Shown here piece after piece: positions 8,902 to 18,487 of a stretch of 64,000 nt of DNA. The DNA lies in assembly GCF_000014885.1 (NCBI RefSeq), contig NC_011566.1:868001-932000 (forward strand). The letters are read 5' to 3'. Numbering within the stretch: position 1 is the stretch's first letter; each line of letters opens with the position of its first letter. Source of the DNA: Shewanella piezotolerans WP3. Lineage in GTDB: Bacteria > Pseudomonadota > Gammaproteobacteria > Enterobacterales > Shewanellaceae. A program made the translations under genes and the position numbers. Under the pieces are notes generated by a model that searched no databases, had not been told where the DNA came from, and saw nothing but the letters and a program-made list of their open reading frames with translations.

Positions 8902-11538
8902 TCAATGGCTCATCTTTGACTTTATCAGTAAACATTTCTGTTCTTGTCCAATAGCCTCTTTTAGCGCTCTATCTGTGCCATCAGAGAGTTGACTGTTGCT
9001 TTGCAGGTTTTGCAATGCGCTTTCATTGGCGTAGCTGCAGTTTGTTGGGATAAGGTATTTGGCATAACTACGCATAAATACTGGCCCTTTCTCACTGTCT
9101 AGCTTAGCGAGTGTTGCTAGGCGTTGATCCGCCGTAACTGCGCTCAGTGCTTTTTGTTCACTAGGGTATAGGTTTTCAATGATACTGCGCTGCTTAGAAA
9201 AAGGCAGGTTTGTTTGTTGCTGGATGCGAGTTAGCCACTGACGTTTTTTCAGCGCGTCAGGGCGAGACACTTCGGCTGCAAGAGCTGATTTTTGTCCTGC
9301 ATCACTGTTGTCGACACCGCGCTCTTTTCGCAACCAGTACATAGCCGTTGGATGATCGTAGCGATTTAAATGAGCGATCATCAACCAGCGAAGATCTTGA
9401 TCTAGCACTAACCCCTTGATACTGGCTTTATCGCTGAGTAGCGCATCGATATGATTGAGTGCATCTTTACTGCGTGCAAAACTGACATAGTTTTCAAACC
9501 AGCGACGCTGAAAGTCTCTGCTATCACTTTTTATCATTACTTTTCGAAGGCTCATCTGTTCAATGGCCCTGATGGCTTGCTTGGCAAAACGTTGATTGCT
9601 CGGATCCATCTTGTCGAGATAACTCCGAGTTTTTGATAAACTCTTAAGCACTTGCCCTACAATGGTTTGGTCTGCTTCTCCTGGTAAATTGACCAGCACG
9701 GCACCGATATAATCGTTCAGAGATAAGCTGCCATCTTCAACACTATCCCACAAGCTTTGCCAGAGCATGGAACGTAGCAATGGATCTTTCACAAGGCGCA
9801 AATTTTGTTTTGCGGTCTTGAAAGATACAGGATCAAGGTTGACCTTAACGAACCCCCAATCTTGATAGTTAGGGTAGACAAGATCTGGGCAGTGTAAACC
9901 AATTAAACGAGTGACCTTAGTCGTGGCACCTTTATAGGTCACAGGCATACTAATATTATGATGCAGACGGCTACGCCCTTGAGTAAATAAACCTATTTGA
10001 ACCCGTTGTTCACGCAAGGTCGATAGGGCACTATTAGGAGCTGACTGCGTCAGGTTAAACTGTGTAATGCGGCCATTTTCACAGCTGAAATCGGCTTTAA
10101 TGCTATTCACCCCAGCTTCATAAAGCCATTGTTGACTCCAAGTGGTGAGATTTTTATTCGCTGCATTTCCTAGACTTTTAATGAAATCATTGAGCTCGGC
10201 ATTTTGATAGCTGTATTGCTGTAGGTAATCTTGCACACCTTTCTGAAAAGCTTTCTCGCCTAACAAATGGTTTAGTTGCTTTAGTGCTGAGGCACCTTTT
10301 GAGTAGGTGATCGCATCTATATTATCAAAGGCATTTTGGCTACTCGCAACGGGGACTTCGATAGGGTGAGTGCTAGTTTGGCTATCTAAGTGGTAAGCAC
10401 TTTGCTTGTTATTGGCATAAAAAGTACGCCATGCATGGCTAAACTCTGTGGCCTCAGCAGTAGCCAAAGTCCCCATAAATGAAGCGAAGCTTTCATTGAG
10501 CCATAGGCCGTTCCACCACTTCATTGTGACCAAGTTACCAAACCATTGGTGAGCCATTTCATGCATGATGACACCGGCTAAACGCTGTTTCTGCGCGGCA
10601 GTCATTTCGCTATTGAACAGAAAACGACTTTCGCTAAAGGTGATTGCTGCAGCATTTTCCATGGCACCATAAAGGAAGTCTGGTACTAATACTTGGTCGT
10701 ATTTTTTAAATGGATAAGGGATGCCGAAATAACTGTCGAAAAACTCAAGCCCTTGTTGAGTATAAGTAAACCAGTCTTGAGGTGTGACTTGATCTGCGAC
10801 AGATTGACGCGCAAATAAGCGAAGCGGATAGGGGCCACTATTATCGGCCCACTGCTGGTAAGGGCCTGCATGCATTGAGAAGTTGTAAGGACTCAACTTA
10901 GGAGATTGCGGGAATTGCCATTGGCGAGTATCCCCAAGCTCAGTAATTGAGGACTCACGCATAGCACTAATGACAGTCCACGCTTTTGGTGCTGTGACAG
11001 AGAGCGTAAAGTTTGCTTTTAGATCTGGTTGGTCAAACACGGCAAACATCTGCTGCGCTGCAGCAGGTTCAAAATGAGAATATAGATAAACCTTGCCATC
11101 GATTGGATCGACAAAGCGATGCAATCCTTCGCCGTTGGTGCTGTGCTCTCGACTAAATTGCACTTCAACGGTGTTATTACCTGTACTCAATAAGCCCGGG
11201 TTTAAAGTGATATAACTGCCGTTGTAGTTTGGGTACACCTTTTTACCATTAATACTAAAATGGCTAATGGTAGCTTGGTTTAGATCGAGTGTGAGTGCTT
11301 TGCTTGTGTCACTTAGGTTGAAGTTAACAATCGTGGATGCTGAAAATCGACTTTCGCCGGTTAAGCTAAAGGCTAAATCATATTTTACATCCGAGATCCT
11401 AGCAGAGCGCTGCATGGCTGACTGTTGGCTAATGTATGCTGTACCGTCTCGAGCTGATATAGGCTCTCGTGGTGTCGAGTTGCATGCACTTAGCACGATA
11501 GAGAGTAGAGCAACCAGTACAGTATAAAACAGCTTCAA
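8902..11538 (-). CDS. M1-family aminopeptidase, lipoprotein
   Basis: An 878-residue zinc aminopeptidase. The N-terminus has a lipoprotein signal (LLSIVLSAC-NSTP), so it is probably anchored in the periplasm or outer membrane, unlike cytoplasmic PepN. Catalytic signatures are GAMENAAAITF (about residue 290, substrate N-terminus recognition) and HEMAHQWFGNLV...WLNESFAS (about 322-347, HExxH plus 18 residues to Glu). The long helical C-terminal domain is ERAP/PepN-like. It cleaves N-terminal residues from peptides. It stands alone, with a terminator of the opposite PRTase gene just past its stop. Confidence 0.92.
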   Translation of the reverse strand: MKLFYTVLVALLSIVLSACNSTPREPISARDGTAYISQQSAMQRSARISDVKYDLAFSLTGESRFSASTIVNFNLSDTSKALTLDLNQATISHFSINGKKVYPNYNGSYITLNPGLLSTGNNTVEVQFSREHSTNGEGLHRFVDPIDGKVYLYSHFEPAAAQQMFAVFDQPDLKANFTLSVTAPKAWTVISAMRESSITELGDTRQWQFPQSPKLSPYNFSMHAGPYQQWADNSGPYPLRLFARQSVADQVTPQDWFTYTQQGLEFFDSYFGIPYPFKKYDQVLVPDFLYGAMENAAAITFSESRFLFNSEMTAAQKQRLAGVIMHEMAHQWFGNLVTMKWWNGLWLNESFASFMGTLATAEATEFSHAWRTFYANNKQSAYHLDSQTSTHPIEVPVASSQNAFDNIDAITYSKGASALKQLNHLLGEKAFQKGVQDYLQQYSYQNAELNDFIKSLGNAANKNLTTWSQQWLYEAGVNSIKADFSCENGRITQFNLTQSAPNSALSTLREQRVQIGLFTQGRSRLHHNISMPVTYKGATTKVTRLIGLHCPDLVYPNYQDWGFVKVNLDPVSFKTAKQNLRLVKDPLLRSMLWQSLWDSVEDGSLSLNDYIGAVLVNLPGEADQTIVGQVLKSLSKTRSYLDKMDPSNQRFAKQAIRAIEQMSLRKVMIKSDSRDFQRRWFENYVSFARSKDALNHIDALLSDKASIKGLVLDQDLRWLMIAHLNRYDHPTAMYWLRKERGVDNSDAGQKSALAAEVSRPDALKKRQWLTRIQQQTNLPFSKQRSIIENLYPSEQKALSAVTADQRLATLAKLDSEKGPVFMRSYAKYLIPTNCSYANESALQNLQSNSQLSDGTDRALKEAIGQEQKCLLIKSKMSH

Positions 11539-11617
11539 AACAGCGTCCTTCTAATAGGCGAATTGGATAAGTTGCATACGGTACCTTATTTCTTCGATGT
11601 GCAGAAGTTTAAATAAA

Positions 11618-11640
11618 AAAGCCAGCGAGATGCTGGCTTT
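11618..11640 (-). terminator. Rho-independent terminator of the LpoB-like gene
   Basis: AAAGCCAGC-GAGAT-GCTGGCTTT stem; read on the minus strand it is followed by a T-rich run, 30 bases after the lpoB-like stop. Confidence 0.88.
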
Positions 11641-11670
11641 AATTACTTAGTTAGCGAGTGCTGACTTATA

Positions 11671-12264
11671 TTACATTCCTAAGAACGATTTAGACTTAAC
11701 TTTGCGGATCTCTTTTTCATCAGACCATTCAATCAGGCCAGTTTCTAGATCCATCAAACGCATAGTCATCTTGTAGTAAACATCTTTAGTGCTGCCATCT
11801 TGCTTCACAATGCTAGATAGGTTGCCGTATAGCATGTACTGTGCACCTATTTGACGACCAAAGCTTATCGCCGTTGATGGGTCAACCATGCCTGAATTGT
11901 TCTGGTAATCTAACTGCTTACGAACAGAGTCAACTTTGGTCATGTCAATGAAGCGGAATTTGCCAGAACGAAGCAGCTTGTTGCTGATTGAATCTGTGAC
12001 AGATTCTGTATCGATATGCTCAGAGGTTTTGTTTTTAATCTTATCAACAAAGATGATTGGACGGTCGTTAGCGGTAATCGCTACAACGGGTGGAAAGGTC
12101 AGCATGCTATCGACCATTTTAGCTGAAATAGCTTGTAGGTCAGTTGAACCGAAGTTCTCATTGACGGTTTCCACTTCAGTGGCATCACCGTACTCAACTT
12201 TTGACTGACACGCAGACAAGCCAATAACTGCCGCGAGAATAAAAATAACTTTTAAATGTTTCAT
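11671..12264 (-). CDS. lpoB: Penicillin-binding-protein activator LpoB homologue
   Basis: A lipoprotein of about 197 residues with signal MKHLKVIFILAAVIGLSAC-QS. The mature domain matches LpoB: ITANDRPIIFVDKIKNKTSEHIDTESVTDSI, RFIDMTKVDSVRKQLDY and GRQIGAQYMLYGNLSS. LpoB reaches from the outer membrane through peptidoglycan to stimulate PBP1b. I chose ATG 12264 (MKHLK) over an in-frame ATG at 12276 because the signal peptide then starts normally and GGAA lies upstream. It follows a COG3014 lipoprotein gene by about 20 bases on the same strand, so they probably form an operon, as in other marine gammaproteobacteria. Confidence 0.9.
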   Translation of the reverse strand: MKHLKVIFILAAVIGLSACQSKVEYGDATEVETVNENFGSTDLQAISAKMVDSMLTFPPVVAITANDRPIIFVDKIKNKTSEHIDTESVTDSISNKLLRSGKFRFIDMTKVDSVRKQLDYQNNSGMVDPSTAISFGRQIGAQYMLYGNLSSIVKQDGSTKDVYYKMTMRLMDLETGLIEWSDEKEIRKVKSKSFLGM

Positions 12265-12287
12265 AGTAAATTCCATACAAGTGATTG

Positions 12288-13655
12288 CTAAATGATTATT
12301 GAATAAAAACGGGTGTAATTGCCAGTATCAATGGCCCATATAAGTGTGGTGCGGCCAGTTTCAACTTTAATCGTATTTGCTACAGCATTGTCGAGCTTAA
12401 CCGAATAGCTGCCAGCCTTAACATAACTTCGGGCAATTTGTGCTTGCTCAGGCAAGGTCAGCCAACTGCGCCTATCGGCTTGCTCTGATATAACGTTAAA
12501 AATCTGCATAGCAATTGAGGCGTAATCAGTTTGATTATTTCGACGTTTGCTATCACTTTCAACACTGCGTGCCATTTCAGACTTGGCATATACTCGGGCA
12601 GCTTGTCTGACTAATGCAGCAGGAAGATCCTCTTTGAGCGCGGTGATGGCCAATGAATCTATATTGGCAATAGGCGCTGCAATAAGCACTGTCCCAAGTC
12701 CTTGTATGCGACCAGGCTTGACCGATTGCTTGGTTGGGAAGTATGTCGCCAGCGAAGCGGTTTGCCAATTACCATGAATGGTAAAAGGCACTGTGAGACT
12801 TTGTTTCTCCGGTACAAATCCTCGCTCGAGCATGATGATAACTTGTCCTTCATCTTTTTTCGGAAGTACGGCGTCACCCCAACGTTTTTTAAATTCGTCA
12901 TACTGTGGCATTGAAAGCTGCTTAGCTAATCTGACTAAGTCTCTTTGCAAGTATGGATTATTCGGTGAAATCTGTGCTGCTTTTCGGTAATCAATATAGG
13001 CATCATTGGGTTCACCTAAGACCTCGTGCAACATGCCTGTAGTGTAATAACTATAGGCATTTAAAAATGAACTGGTGGTACTGCCAGCGGCCTTGCCAAG
13101 TTTATTGACTTCAGCATCGATGGTGCCATTTGCCATTGCTTGCACAGATTTATTGGACTTTTGATAACGAGCCTGTTCAGAGCTCTGTAGTTCATTACTG
13201 CGACGCACCTCGACTAATGCTCCCTCAGCATCACCACTGAAGAGATAGTTAAGTGCTTGGTATTGATGCAGCATTACCCTCTCATAACCTGGGCCACGGT
13301 ATGGGATCACATTATCATTGATGAATATACTGGTTGCGGTGGCTCCAGCATCAGTTAGGCTGAGCTTTGCTTTATCATCAAACACTCGGTAGGCATTAAC
13401 GGCATCTTGATAAAAGGATTTACTGGCCTCAAAGTCACCAGCTATCTGAGCCGAACGTCCTGCCTCTTGCGCATACAGTAAACCATCGGCGCTGGTTATT
13501 TCAGACTCAACAATTTTTGCAGCTTGTTGCGGCGTTGCAGAATTAAGTTGCGCTTTTACCGGTGCAATTTGGGACGGATAGTTGATGAATACGCTATTAA
13601 ATGCACACCCACTGAGGCTTAGCATCATAGTCGTTAGCAGCAAGATACTTTTCAT
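12288..13655 (-). CDS. COG3014-family lipoprotein with TPR-like repeats
   Basis: A 455-residue lipoprotein: signal MKSILLLTTMMLSLSGC-AFN. The first half contains helical TPR-like repeats (AGRSAQIAGDFEASKSFYQDAV; YLFSGDAEGALVEVRRSNEL; LGEPNDAYIDYRKAAQISP). The second half is mainly beta and ends in a hydrophobic strand (IDTGNYTRFYSIII). Function is unknown, but members are regularly found just upstream of lpoB, as here, suggesting a role in outer-membrane/peptidoglycan maintenance. The role is inference from context. Confidence 0.82.
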   Translation of the reverse strand: MKSILLLTTMMLSLSGCAFNSVFINYPSQIAPVKAQLNSATPQQAAKIVESEITSADGLLYAQEAGRSAQIAGDFEASKSFYQDAVNAYRVFDDKAKLSLTDAGATATSIFINDNVIPYRGPGYERVMLHQYQALNYLFSGDAEGALVEVRRSNELQSSEQARYQKSNKSVQAMANGTIDAEVNKLGKAAGSTTSSFLNAYSYYTTGMLHEVLGEPNDAYIDYRKAAQISPNNPYLQRDLVRLAKQLSMPQYDEFKKRWGDAVLPKKDEGQVIIMLERGFVPEKQSLTVPFTIHGNWQTASLATYFPTKQSVKPGRIQGLGTVLIAAPIANIDSLAITALKEDLPAALVRQAARVYAKSEMARSVESDSKRRNNQTDYASIAMQIFNVISEQADRRSWLTLPEQAQIARSYVKAGSYSVKLDNAVANTIKVETGRTTLIWAIDTGNYTRFYSIII

Positions 13656-13917
13656 GCTAACGCCTCGGTAATGTCTGCTACTAGCATTGGCTTCCTTGTT
13701 TGCTTGTTTGGAAAATAGATGTGAGCGCTAAAATGCATTATAAATGATAAAAGAATTCAGACATGCAAATTAATATAAACTTACAAACTTCATCTATATA
13801 CCGCTATATATACCATATCGAATCTGAACCGAAGATGAATGCAAATAACCCCTTTGTCACTTAAATATAGCAAGGGCTACTGCTGAACAGAAAACTTCGC
13901 TGGTTAACTTCGTGTAT

Positions 13918-14130
13918 TTAATAATGTGGCGGTGGCGTTTCGTCAGCTTGGGACGCCATATTACTTGGCTCAACAGACTGAAGTTTGTTCAATAATAAAC
14001 GCAGCTGCTCTTGTTGTAGTGCGACGACATCGTTTAGTTTTATGACTTGCTGGTTGAGCTCTTCGATAGTGCCATCTTGGAATGCCAACTTCATCTCTAG
14101 CTCTTCAACTCGGTGTTCTATGTTATCCAC
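13918..14130 (-). CDS. slyX: SlyX family protein
   Basis: A 70-residue coiled-coil protein: IEHRVEELEMKLAFQDGTIEELNQQVI is the family signature, ending in the typical PPPHY. It is cytoplasmic with unknown biochemical role. Divergent neighbour of fkpA, the same gene pairing as in enterobacteria. Confidence 0.93.
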   Translation of the reverse strand: MDNIEHRVEELEMKLAFQDGTIEELNQQVIKLNDVVALQQEQLRLLLNKLQSVEPSNMASQADETPPPHY

Positions 14131-14582
14131 GTTAACCTCTGATGGATTGGCAAGTACTCAATGTACTTGCTTATGACGATCTTAATTAGCGCTGGAGTAT
14201 ACAACGCCTTGCAATGTTTGGGGATAGCCGCGCTTGCAACTTGTTGAACAATATTGCGCAATAAGCGAAGGTTGTCTGCTAACAGTAAGCTAAAAGTAAA
14301 CAAAAGCAGTTTAAGTAACAATTGTAATCAATATACGATGAACTTGCTTTGCCCTTTGTTGTCTTCTTAATGAATCTTTGTTCATACTAGTGTGTCAGTC
14401 ATTCAGGCTAAAGACAGCTAAAGTATGTAATATATTAATCTGTATTGGAAAAGTGGCTTTAATCACAGCCGTGCCGCTTTTGTTTAATCAGATTGGAATA
14501 ACCTATTTAACTAGTATAAAGTGGTTCGCCTAATAAAAGTAAAGGTTATAGTAACCACGTGTAGATGCTGAGGAAGCTTTAA
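14131..14582. other. slyX-fkpA divergent intergenic region
   Basis: About 450 bases between the divergent slyX and fkpA genes. AT-rich, no gene with a ribosome-binding site on either strand; it must hold both promoters, but no clear sigma-32 or sigma-E consensus was found by eye. Confidence 0.5.
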
Positions 14583-15356
14583 ATGAAATCTCTTTATAAA
14601 TATTCACTAGTGGCTTTGGCCGTTGTTGGCCTTACTGCGTGCAATCAAGAGCAAGAAGCTGTTGCTGCTCCGGCCGCAGTCGAATTGAAAACCGAAGCGC
14701 AAAAAGAAGCTTACAGCGTTGGTGCGTCAATTGGCACATACATGGCTGGTCACATTAAAGAACAAGAAGAGCTTGGCTTAGCAGTAGACAGAGACCTTAT
14801 CGTGACAGGTTTCAGCGAAGGCTTGAATAGCGAGCTTAAGCTTACTCAAGAAGAGATGCAGACAGTATTGCAGAGCCTTGATGAAAAGCTAAATGAGAAG
14901 CGCCAAGCACAAGCTGCAATTCTTGCAGAAAAGAGCTTAGCTGAAAGCACTGCTTATTTGGAAACAAACAAAGCCAAAGAAGGCGTGACGACGACTGAGT
15001 CTGGTTTACAGTACGAAGTACTCACTGAAGGTACTGGTGAGAAGCCTGTAGCTGCTGACACTGTTAAAGTCCATTATGTTGGTACACTAACTGACGGAAC
15101 TGAGTTCGATAGCTCAGTGGCGCGCGGCGAGCCTGCAACATTCCCACTTAATCGTGTTATTCCTGGTTGGACTGAAGGCGTACAGCTAATGTCTGTGGGT
15201 TCTAAGTACAAGTTCGTTATTCCTGCTAACTTAGCATATGGCGATCGTGATACTGCAACGATCCCTGCTAATTCAACGTTAGTATTTGAAGTTGAGCTAT
15301 TAGATATTGAAAAAGCCGACTCTACTGCAGAAGCAAGCGCTGCACACGCTCACTAA
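14583..15356 (+). CDS. fkpA: FKBP-type peptidyl-prolyl isomerase, FkpA-like lipoprotein
   Basis: A 257-residue protein with lipoprotein signal (VALAVVGLTAC-NQ), an N-terminal helical dimerisation domain (about 30-135; EAYSVGASIGTYMAGHI, VTGFSEGL) and a C-terminal FKBP domain (about 140-245; VKVHYVGTLTDGTEFDSS, PGWTEGVQLMSVGSKYKFVIP, AYGDR). It catalyses proline isomerisation and acts as a chaperone in the periplasm. The histidine-tipped tail (AAHAH) is unusual. It ends with a strong terminator. Confidence 0.93.
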   Translation: MKSLYKYSLVALAVVGLTACNQEQEAVAAPAAVELKTEAQKEAYSVGASIGTYMAGHIKEQEELGLAVDRDLIVTGFSEGLNSELKLTQEEMQTVLQSLDEKLNEKRQAQAAILAEKSLAESTAYLETNKAKEGVTTTESGLQYEVLTEGTGEKPVAADTVKVHYVGTLTDGTEFDSSVARGEPATFPLNRVIPGWTEGVQLMSVGSKYKFVIPANLAYGDRDTATIPANSTLVFEVELLDIEKADSTAEASAAHAH

Positions 15357-15374
15357 TCTCCACCTATGGTGAAG

Positions 15375-15402
15375 AAAAAAGGACGCTTTGGCGTCCTTTT
15401 TT
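15375..15402 (+). terminator. Rho-independent terminator of fkpA
   Basis: AAAAAAGGACGC-TTTG-GCGTCCTTTTTT; symmetric A/T runs mean it may also end transcription of the opposing DUF4136 gene. Confidence 0.93.
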
Positions 15403-15428
15403 GTGCCTGAATGGCAGCGGGTTTACGC

Positions 15429-15983
15429 TTACTGCTTTTTCTGTGGTGGGAATTGAGCCAAAATCTTGCTGACTGTTGCATTGGTTTCTTGCGCTTTCTC
15501 TTTCCCGCCATCATCGAAGCTAAATTTATCGCTACCTCGCCAAATAAGTAGCTTTGTCTGTGGGTCGAGAATATCAATCTGAATAGTTTGAATATTAGCC
15601 GTATCACTGCCTACAGGTACATCGACAGTGGTGCCGATACTGCCACCACTTGAACTGCCCCATGAGCCCGCGCCTAGGCCAATTGAAAAACCGGAATCCT
15701 TCGGCTTATCATCAACTCTAAATCCATAAGTGACTAGAAAGTCAGCATTATCATCTTGTTGAACAAAGCCCTGAGTTGTAAGAGCTGTTGCAATCAAGTG
15801 CTGTATTCTAGCGGCACTTAAAGGATCGGCCGTTTGTGTTGGATTAATCTGGCTAAAACTCTTTAGCGGAGCAAAATTATAGTTGAGGTCGTAATCATTT
15901 TTTGGGGTAGAGCTGCAGCCAAGCTGAGCTAATAGCGGTATTGATATTGCGCAGGTGAATAGAATACGTTTTAGTCTGTTCAT
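15429..15983 (-). CDS. DUF4136-domain lipoprotein
   Basis: About 184 residues from ATG 15983 (MNRLKRILF), chosen over an upstream in-frame ATG at 16010 because GAGAGG lies 8 bases upstream and the signal peptide then begins normally. Lipobox LLAQLGC-SS. The mature part has the DUF4136 pattern (YNFAPLKSF, ADFLVTYGFRVD, IDILDPQTKLLIWRGS) with a Gly/Ser-rich loop in the middle (GLGAGSWGSSSGGS). Envelope protein of unknown function. Confidence 0.85.
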   Translation of the reverse strand: MNRLKRILFTCAISIPLLAQLGCSSTPKNDYDLNYNFAPLKSFSQINPTQTADPLSAARIQHLIATALTTQGFVQQDDNADFLVTYGFRVDDKPKDSGFSIGLGAGSWGSSSGGSIGTTVDVPVGSDTANIQTIQIDILDPQTKLLIWRGSDKFSFDDGGKEKAQETNATVSKILAQFPPQKKQ

Positions 15984-16121
15984 TCTCGAACCTCTCATTT
16001 TAGGTGGCAACGCCTTTGTCCTACTAGCCTACAACTTTGGATTACTTAGTGCGATGAATGTATTTGGTTAAAGGTTAAGTATAGTCATTTTAGTTAGATA
16101 GGCAGTGCTAATGTAGCTAAT

Positions 16122-16136
16122 GGAATTGGTATTAAT
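16122..16136. repeat. Solo remnant resembling a family 2 MITE end
   Basis: CTAATGGAATTGGTAT-like sequence here matches 14 of 16 bases of the family 2 inverted repeat (TTAATGCAATTGGTAT, 7638-7653). No partner end is visible nearby, so it is a possible relic or chance match. Confidence 0.3.
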
Positions 16137-16160
16137 CCTTACATAGTATATGTTTAGGGT

Positions 16161-16466
16161 ATGGAACAGTTAGAGTTTTTTGAAATCCCCAGTCCCTGTA
16201 TTGGTGTTTGCCAAAGTGATGCTAGGGGATATTGTAAAGGATGTTTACGTAATCGAGACGAACGGTTCAAGTGGCTCGAGTTTTCTGATGCGCAAAAATT
16301 TGATGTCATTAGGCTGTGTAAGCAGCGTAAGCGTCGCCGCCAACTTGCAATGCTAAAAGCTAGAAAGGCACAGCTGGTTGAAGAGAGAGCGAAGGTAAAC
16401 CCGAGTTTAGATTTTCAAGAACACACCGCTGAGACATTCGATTCAAAAGATTTTAAATTAGACTAG
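16161..16466 (+). CDS. DUF1289 domain protein
   Basis: A 101-residue protein. The N-terminal DUF1289 motif PSPCIGVCQSDARGYCKGCLRNRDE (about residues 10-34) has the four conserved cysteines, probably a metal or Fe-S site. The C-terminal half is a highly basic helix (KQRKRRRQLAMLKARKA). Function unknown. Start ATG 16161; single gene. Confidence 0.85.
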   Translation: MEQLEFFEIPSPCIGVCQSDARGYCKGCLRNRDERFKWLEFSDAQKFDVIRLCKQRKRRRQLAMLKARKAQLVEERAKVNPSLDFQEHTAETFDSKDFKLD

Positions 16467-16495
16467 TGGATTACGACTTGAGTCCATTGCTGGCG

Positions 16496-17755
16496 CTATG
16501 GCTTATGCCAAATTAGCGTGAATTGGGTAAAACCTGGCTGACTCTCTAGTGTAACTCTGCCTTGATGTCGCTCCATTATTCGCTTGATAATGGCTAACCC
16601 TAAACCATGGCCCTTATTACCATTAGTGCTGGTTTCACTGCGATAAAAGGGTTCAAAAATTTTGAGCTGATCCTGCTGCAAAATCCCTTCACCATCATCA
16701 GTTACCGATAATAGAACCTGTTCAGCTTGCACACTTATTTCAACGGCGATTTTGTCGACGCAAAATCGCTGGGCATTGGTAATTAGATTCTGTAAAGCAC
16801 GCTCAATTAATGATGGTTCTGCCATAACCTGTACGGCTATATCTGTTTCAATTAACTCTATAGGCGTTGAATGATGTGTTTGCAGACGACTGATAGTTTG
16901 TTTTGCGAGACTGTTTAACTCACAACGTTCAAACTGTAGCCCTTCTCTTTGGCTCTCTAAGCTTGCGTAGGTAAGTAGCTCTTGCAGCAGGTTTTCCATC
17001 TCCTTGATATCGAGTTGCATCTCATCGAGAAAGGCTTGGCGACGTTGAGGATCTGACTTCGGTAGGCAATATTGTGGGATCAATGCTAGGGCGAATTTAA
17101 GACGGGCAAGCGGCGTTCGTATTTCATGAGACACTGCATTTGAAAGGTGTTTTTGGTTTTCAATCAATGCACTTATGTGTGCTGCCATATCATTAAACGT
17201 TGTCGCTAGCGGTAATACTTGTGAGCGCTTAGTCAGCTTAATGCGGGTATTCCATTTGGCTTGACCAAACTCTTTGGTTGCATTGCGCAGTGTTTTCAAA
17301 TCTTTAGATAGTGGCCAGACCCAGATAAGGGCTACAAAAGCTAAGGACAAATAAAAGAATATATTATAAAGACCCCGTAAACTTGCGTCAGGGTCGAGCT
17401 CTATCGGCCCTGCCATTAAGATCTGCTCGCCTACCGCAATAAATTGTAGCTCATGGTTGATGTCATATGGGGTGGCGATCACGGCATTGGTTTGCACCAT
17501 TTGATCTTCTGAGAATGCAACTTGATCGGCATCGAGTAATGCTAGCGGGAATTTGGGGTTAGTATTGATGCTTTTTAGCATCTCATGTCGTTGAGCATGG
17601 GGGAGTTTGCTCAGCACTTGCGCTAAAGCAACTAAAGGTGCGTCTAGCGCACCTTCTTGATCGACATTCTTTTTCCAAAGACTATCTAGCGTCCAACCTA
17701 TACCCAGAAAGCCAAGGCTTAACAATAAATATAAGCTTAAAAATAGACGCTTCAT
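16496..17755 (-). CDS. Sensor histidine kinase (RstB-like)
   Basis: A 419-residue kinase. TM1 at about 3-23, a periplasmic sensor of about 110 residues, TM2 at about 130-150, then HAMP, then HisKA with phosphoacceptor His in AVSHEIRTPLARLKF (about 212), and HATPase with NLITNAQRF, DDGEGI and GHGLGLAIIKRI. It phosphorylates the adjacent response regulator. The gene is last in an apparent operon with an OmpR-type regulator, a DUF3019 gene and a mipA gene. Confidence 0.9.
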   Translation of the reverse strand: MKRLFLSLYLLLSLGFLGIGWTLDSLWKKNVDQEGALDAPLVALAQVLSKLPHAQRHEMLKSINTNPKFPLALLDADQVAFSEDQMVQTNAVIATPYDINHELQFIAVGEQILMAGPIELDPDASLRGLYNIFFYLSLAFVALIWVWPLSKDLKTLRNATKEFGQAKWNTRIKLTKRSQVLPLATTFNDMAAHISALIENQKHLSNAVSHEIRTPLARLKFALALIPQYCLPKSDPQRRQAFLDEMQLDIKEMENLLQELLTYASLESQREGLQFERCELNSLAKQTISRLQTHHSTPIELIETDIAVQVMAEPSLIERALQNLITNAQRFCVDKIAVEISVQAEQVLLSVTDDGEGILQQDQLKIFEPFYRSETSTNGNKGHGLGLAIIKRIMERHQGRVTLESQPGFTQFTLIWHKP

Positions 17756-17773
17756 TTGTGACTAACTTGAAAG

Positions 17774-18487
17774 TTAGTTATTCCATGCTTCCGGTGCGAA
17801 TAGATATCCCTGTCCCCAAACTGTTTTGATCCTAAAAGGTGTTTCTATGTTGTCACCGAGTTTCTTTCTTAAACGCGAAATACGCACATCTATCTTTCTA
17901 TCTTTACCGTCAAAGTCGATATTTAGCAAATATTGATAGATATACTGGCGGCTCATGACTTGGCCTGCTTGCGAAGCGAGTAACCACAATAGTTCAAATT
18001 CATGGCTGGTAAGATCAACTTCGGTCTCGCCCAAGCGAATGGCTTGAGTGTGAGGATCGATACTTAGTTTACCAAAGCTTAAGCAGTGAGATTCAACCTG
18101 CGGCGGCTTAGCCTGGCGACGCAGCAGATTATTAATTCTGGCAACTAACAGTGCTGGGTCGACCGGTTTAACCACATAATCATCAGCCCCTAGCTCTAGG
18201 CCTTTAATTTGGTCTTCGTTTGAACCTAATGCACTCATCAATAAGATAGGGCCAGCAAAGTAATCGGGTAGCTTCTCACAGAGCGTTAAACCATCCATAC
18301 CAGGCAACATAATGTCTAACAGGATGATGTCAGGTTTATAGTTGATGAGACGGGTTAAGACTGTGTCTCCGCGACGTTCGACTTCGACGTGCATTCCATG
18401 CGACTTTAAGTAATCTACGATCAAGTTGGCCAGACGAATGTCATCTTCTACGAGTAGGACTCTATGCGTAGATTGAGAGTTGGTCAT
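17774..18487 (-). CDS. OmpR-family response regulator (RstA-like)
   Basis: About 237 residues from ATG 18487, which overlaps the DUF3019 stop as TAATG, implying translational coupling. Receiver domain: VLLVEDDIRL (acidic pocket), DIILLDIMLPGMDG (phosphoacceptor Asp), and VVKPVDP (conserved Lys). C-terminal winged helix: VDLTSHEFELLWLLA, KDRKIDVRISRLRKKLGD, RIKTVWGQGYLF. DNA-binding activator or repressor; likely controls its own operon. Confidence 0.92.
   Translation of the reverse strand: MTNSQSTHRVLLVEDDIRLANLIVDYLKSHGMHVEVERRGDTVLTRLINYKPDIILLDIMLPGMDGLTLCEKLPDYFAGPILLMSALGSNEDQIKGLELGADDYVVKPVDPALLVARINNLLRRQAKPPQVESHCLSFGKLSIDPHTQAIRLGETEVDLTSHEFELLWLLASQAGQVMSRQYIYQYLLNIDFDGKDRKIDVRISRLRKKLGDNIETPFRIKTVWGQGYLFAPEAWNN

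Noticed and set aside
14118..14321. Minus-strand open frame between slyX and fkpA
   Set aside because: Overlaps the slyX start region and lacks a ribosome-binding site and recognisable domain.
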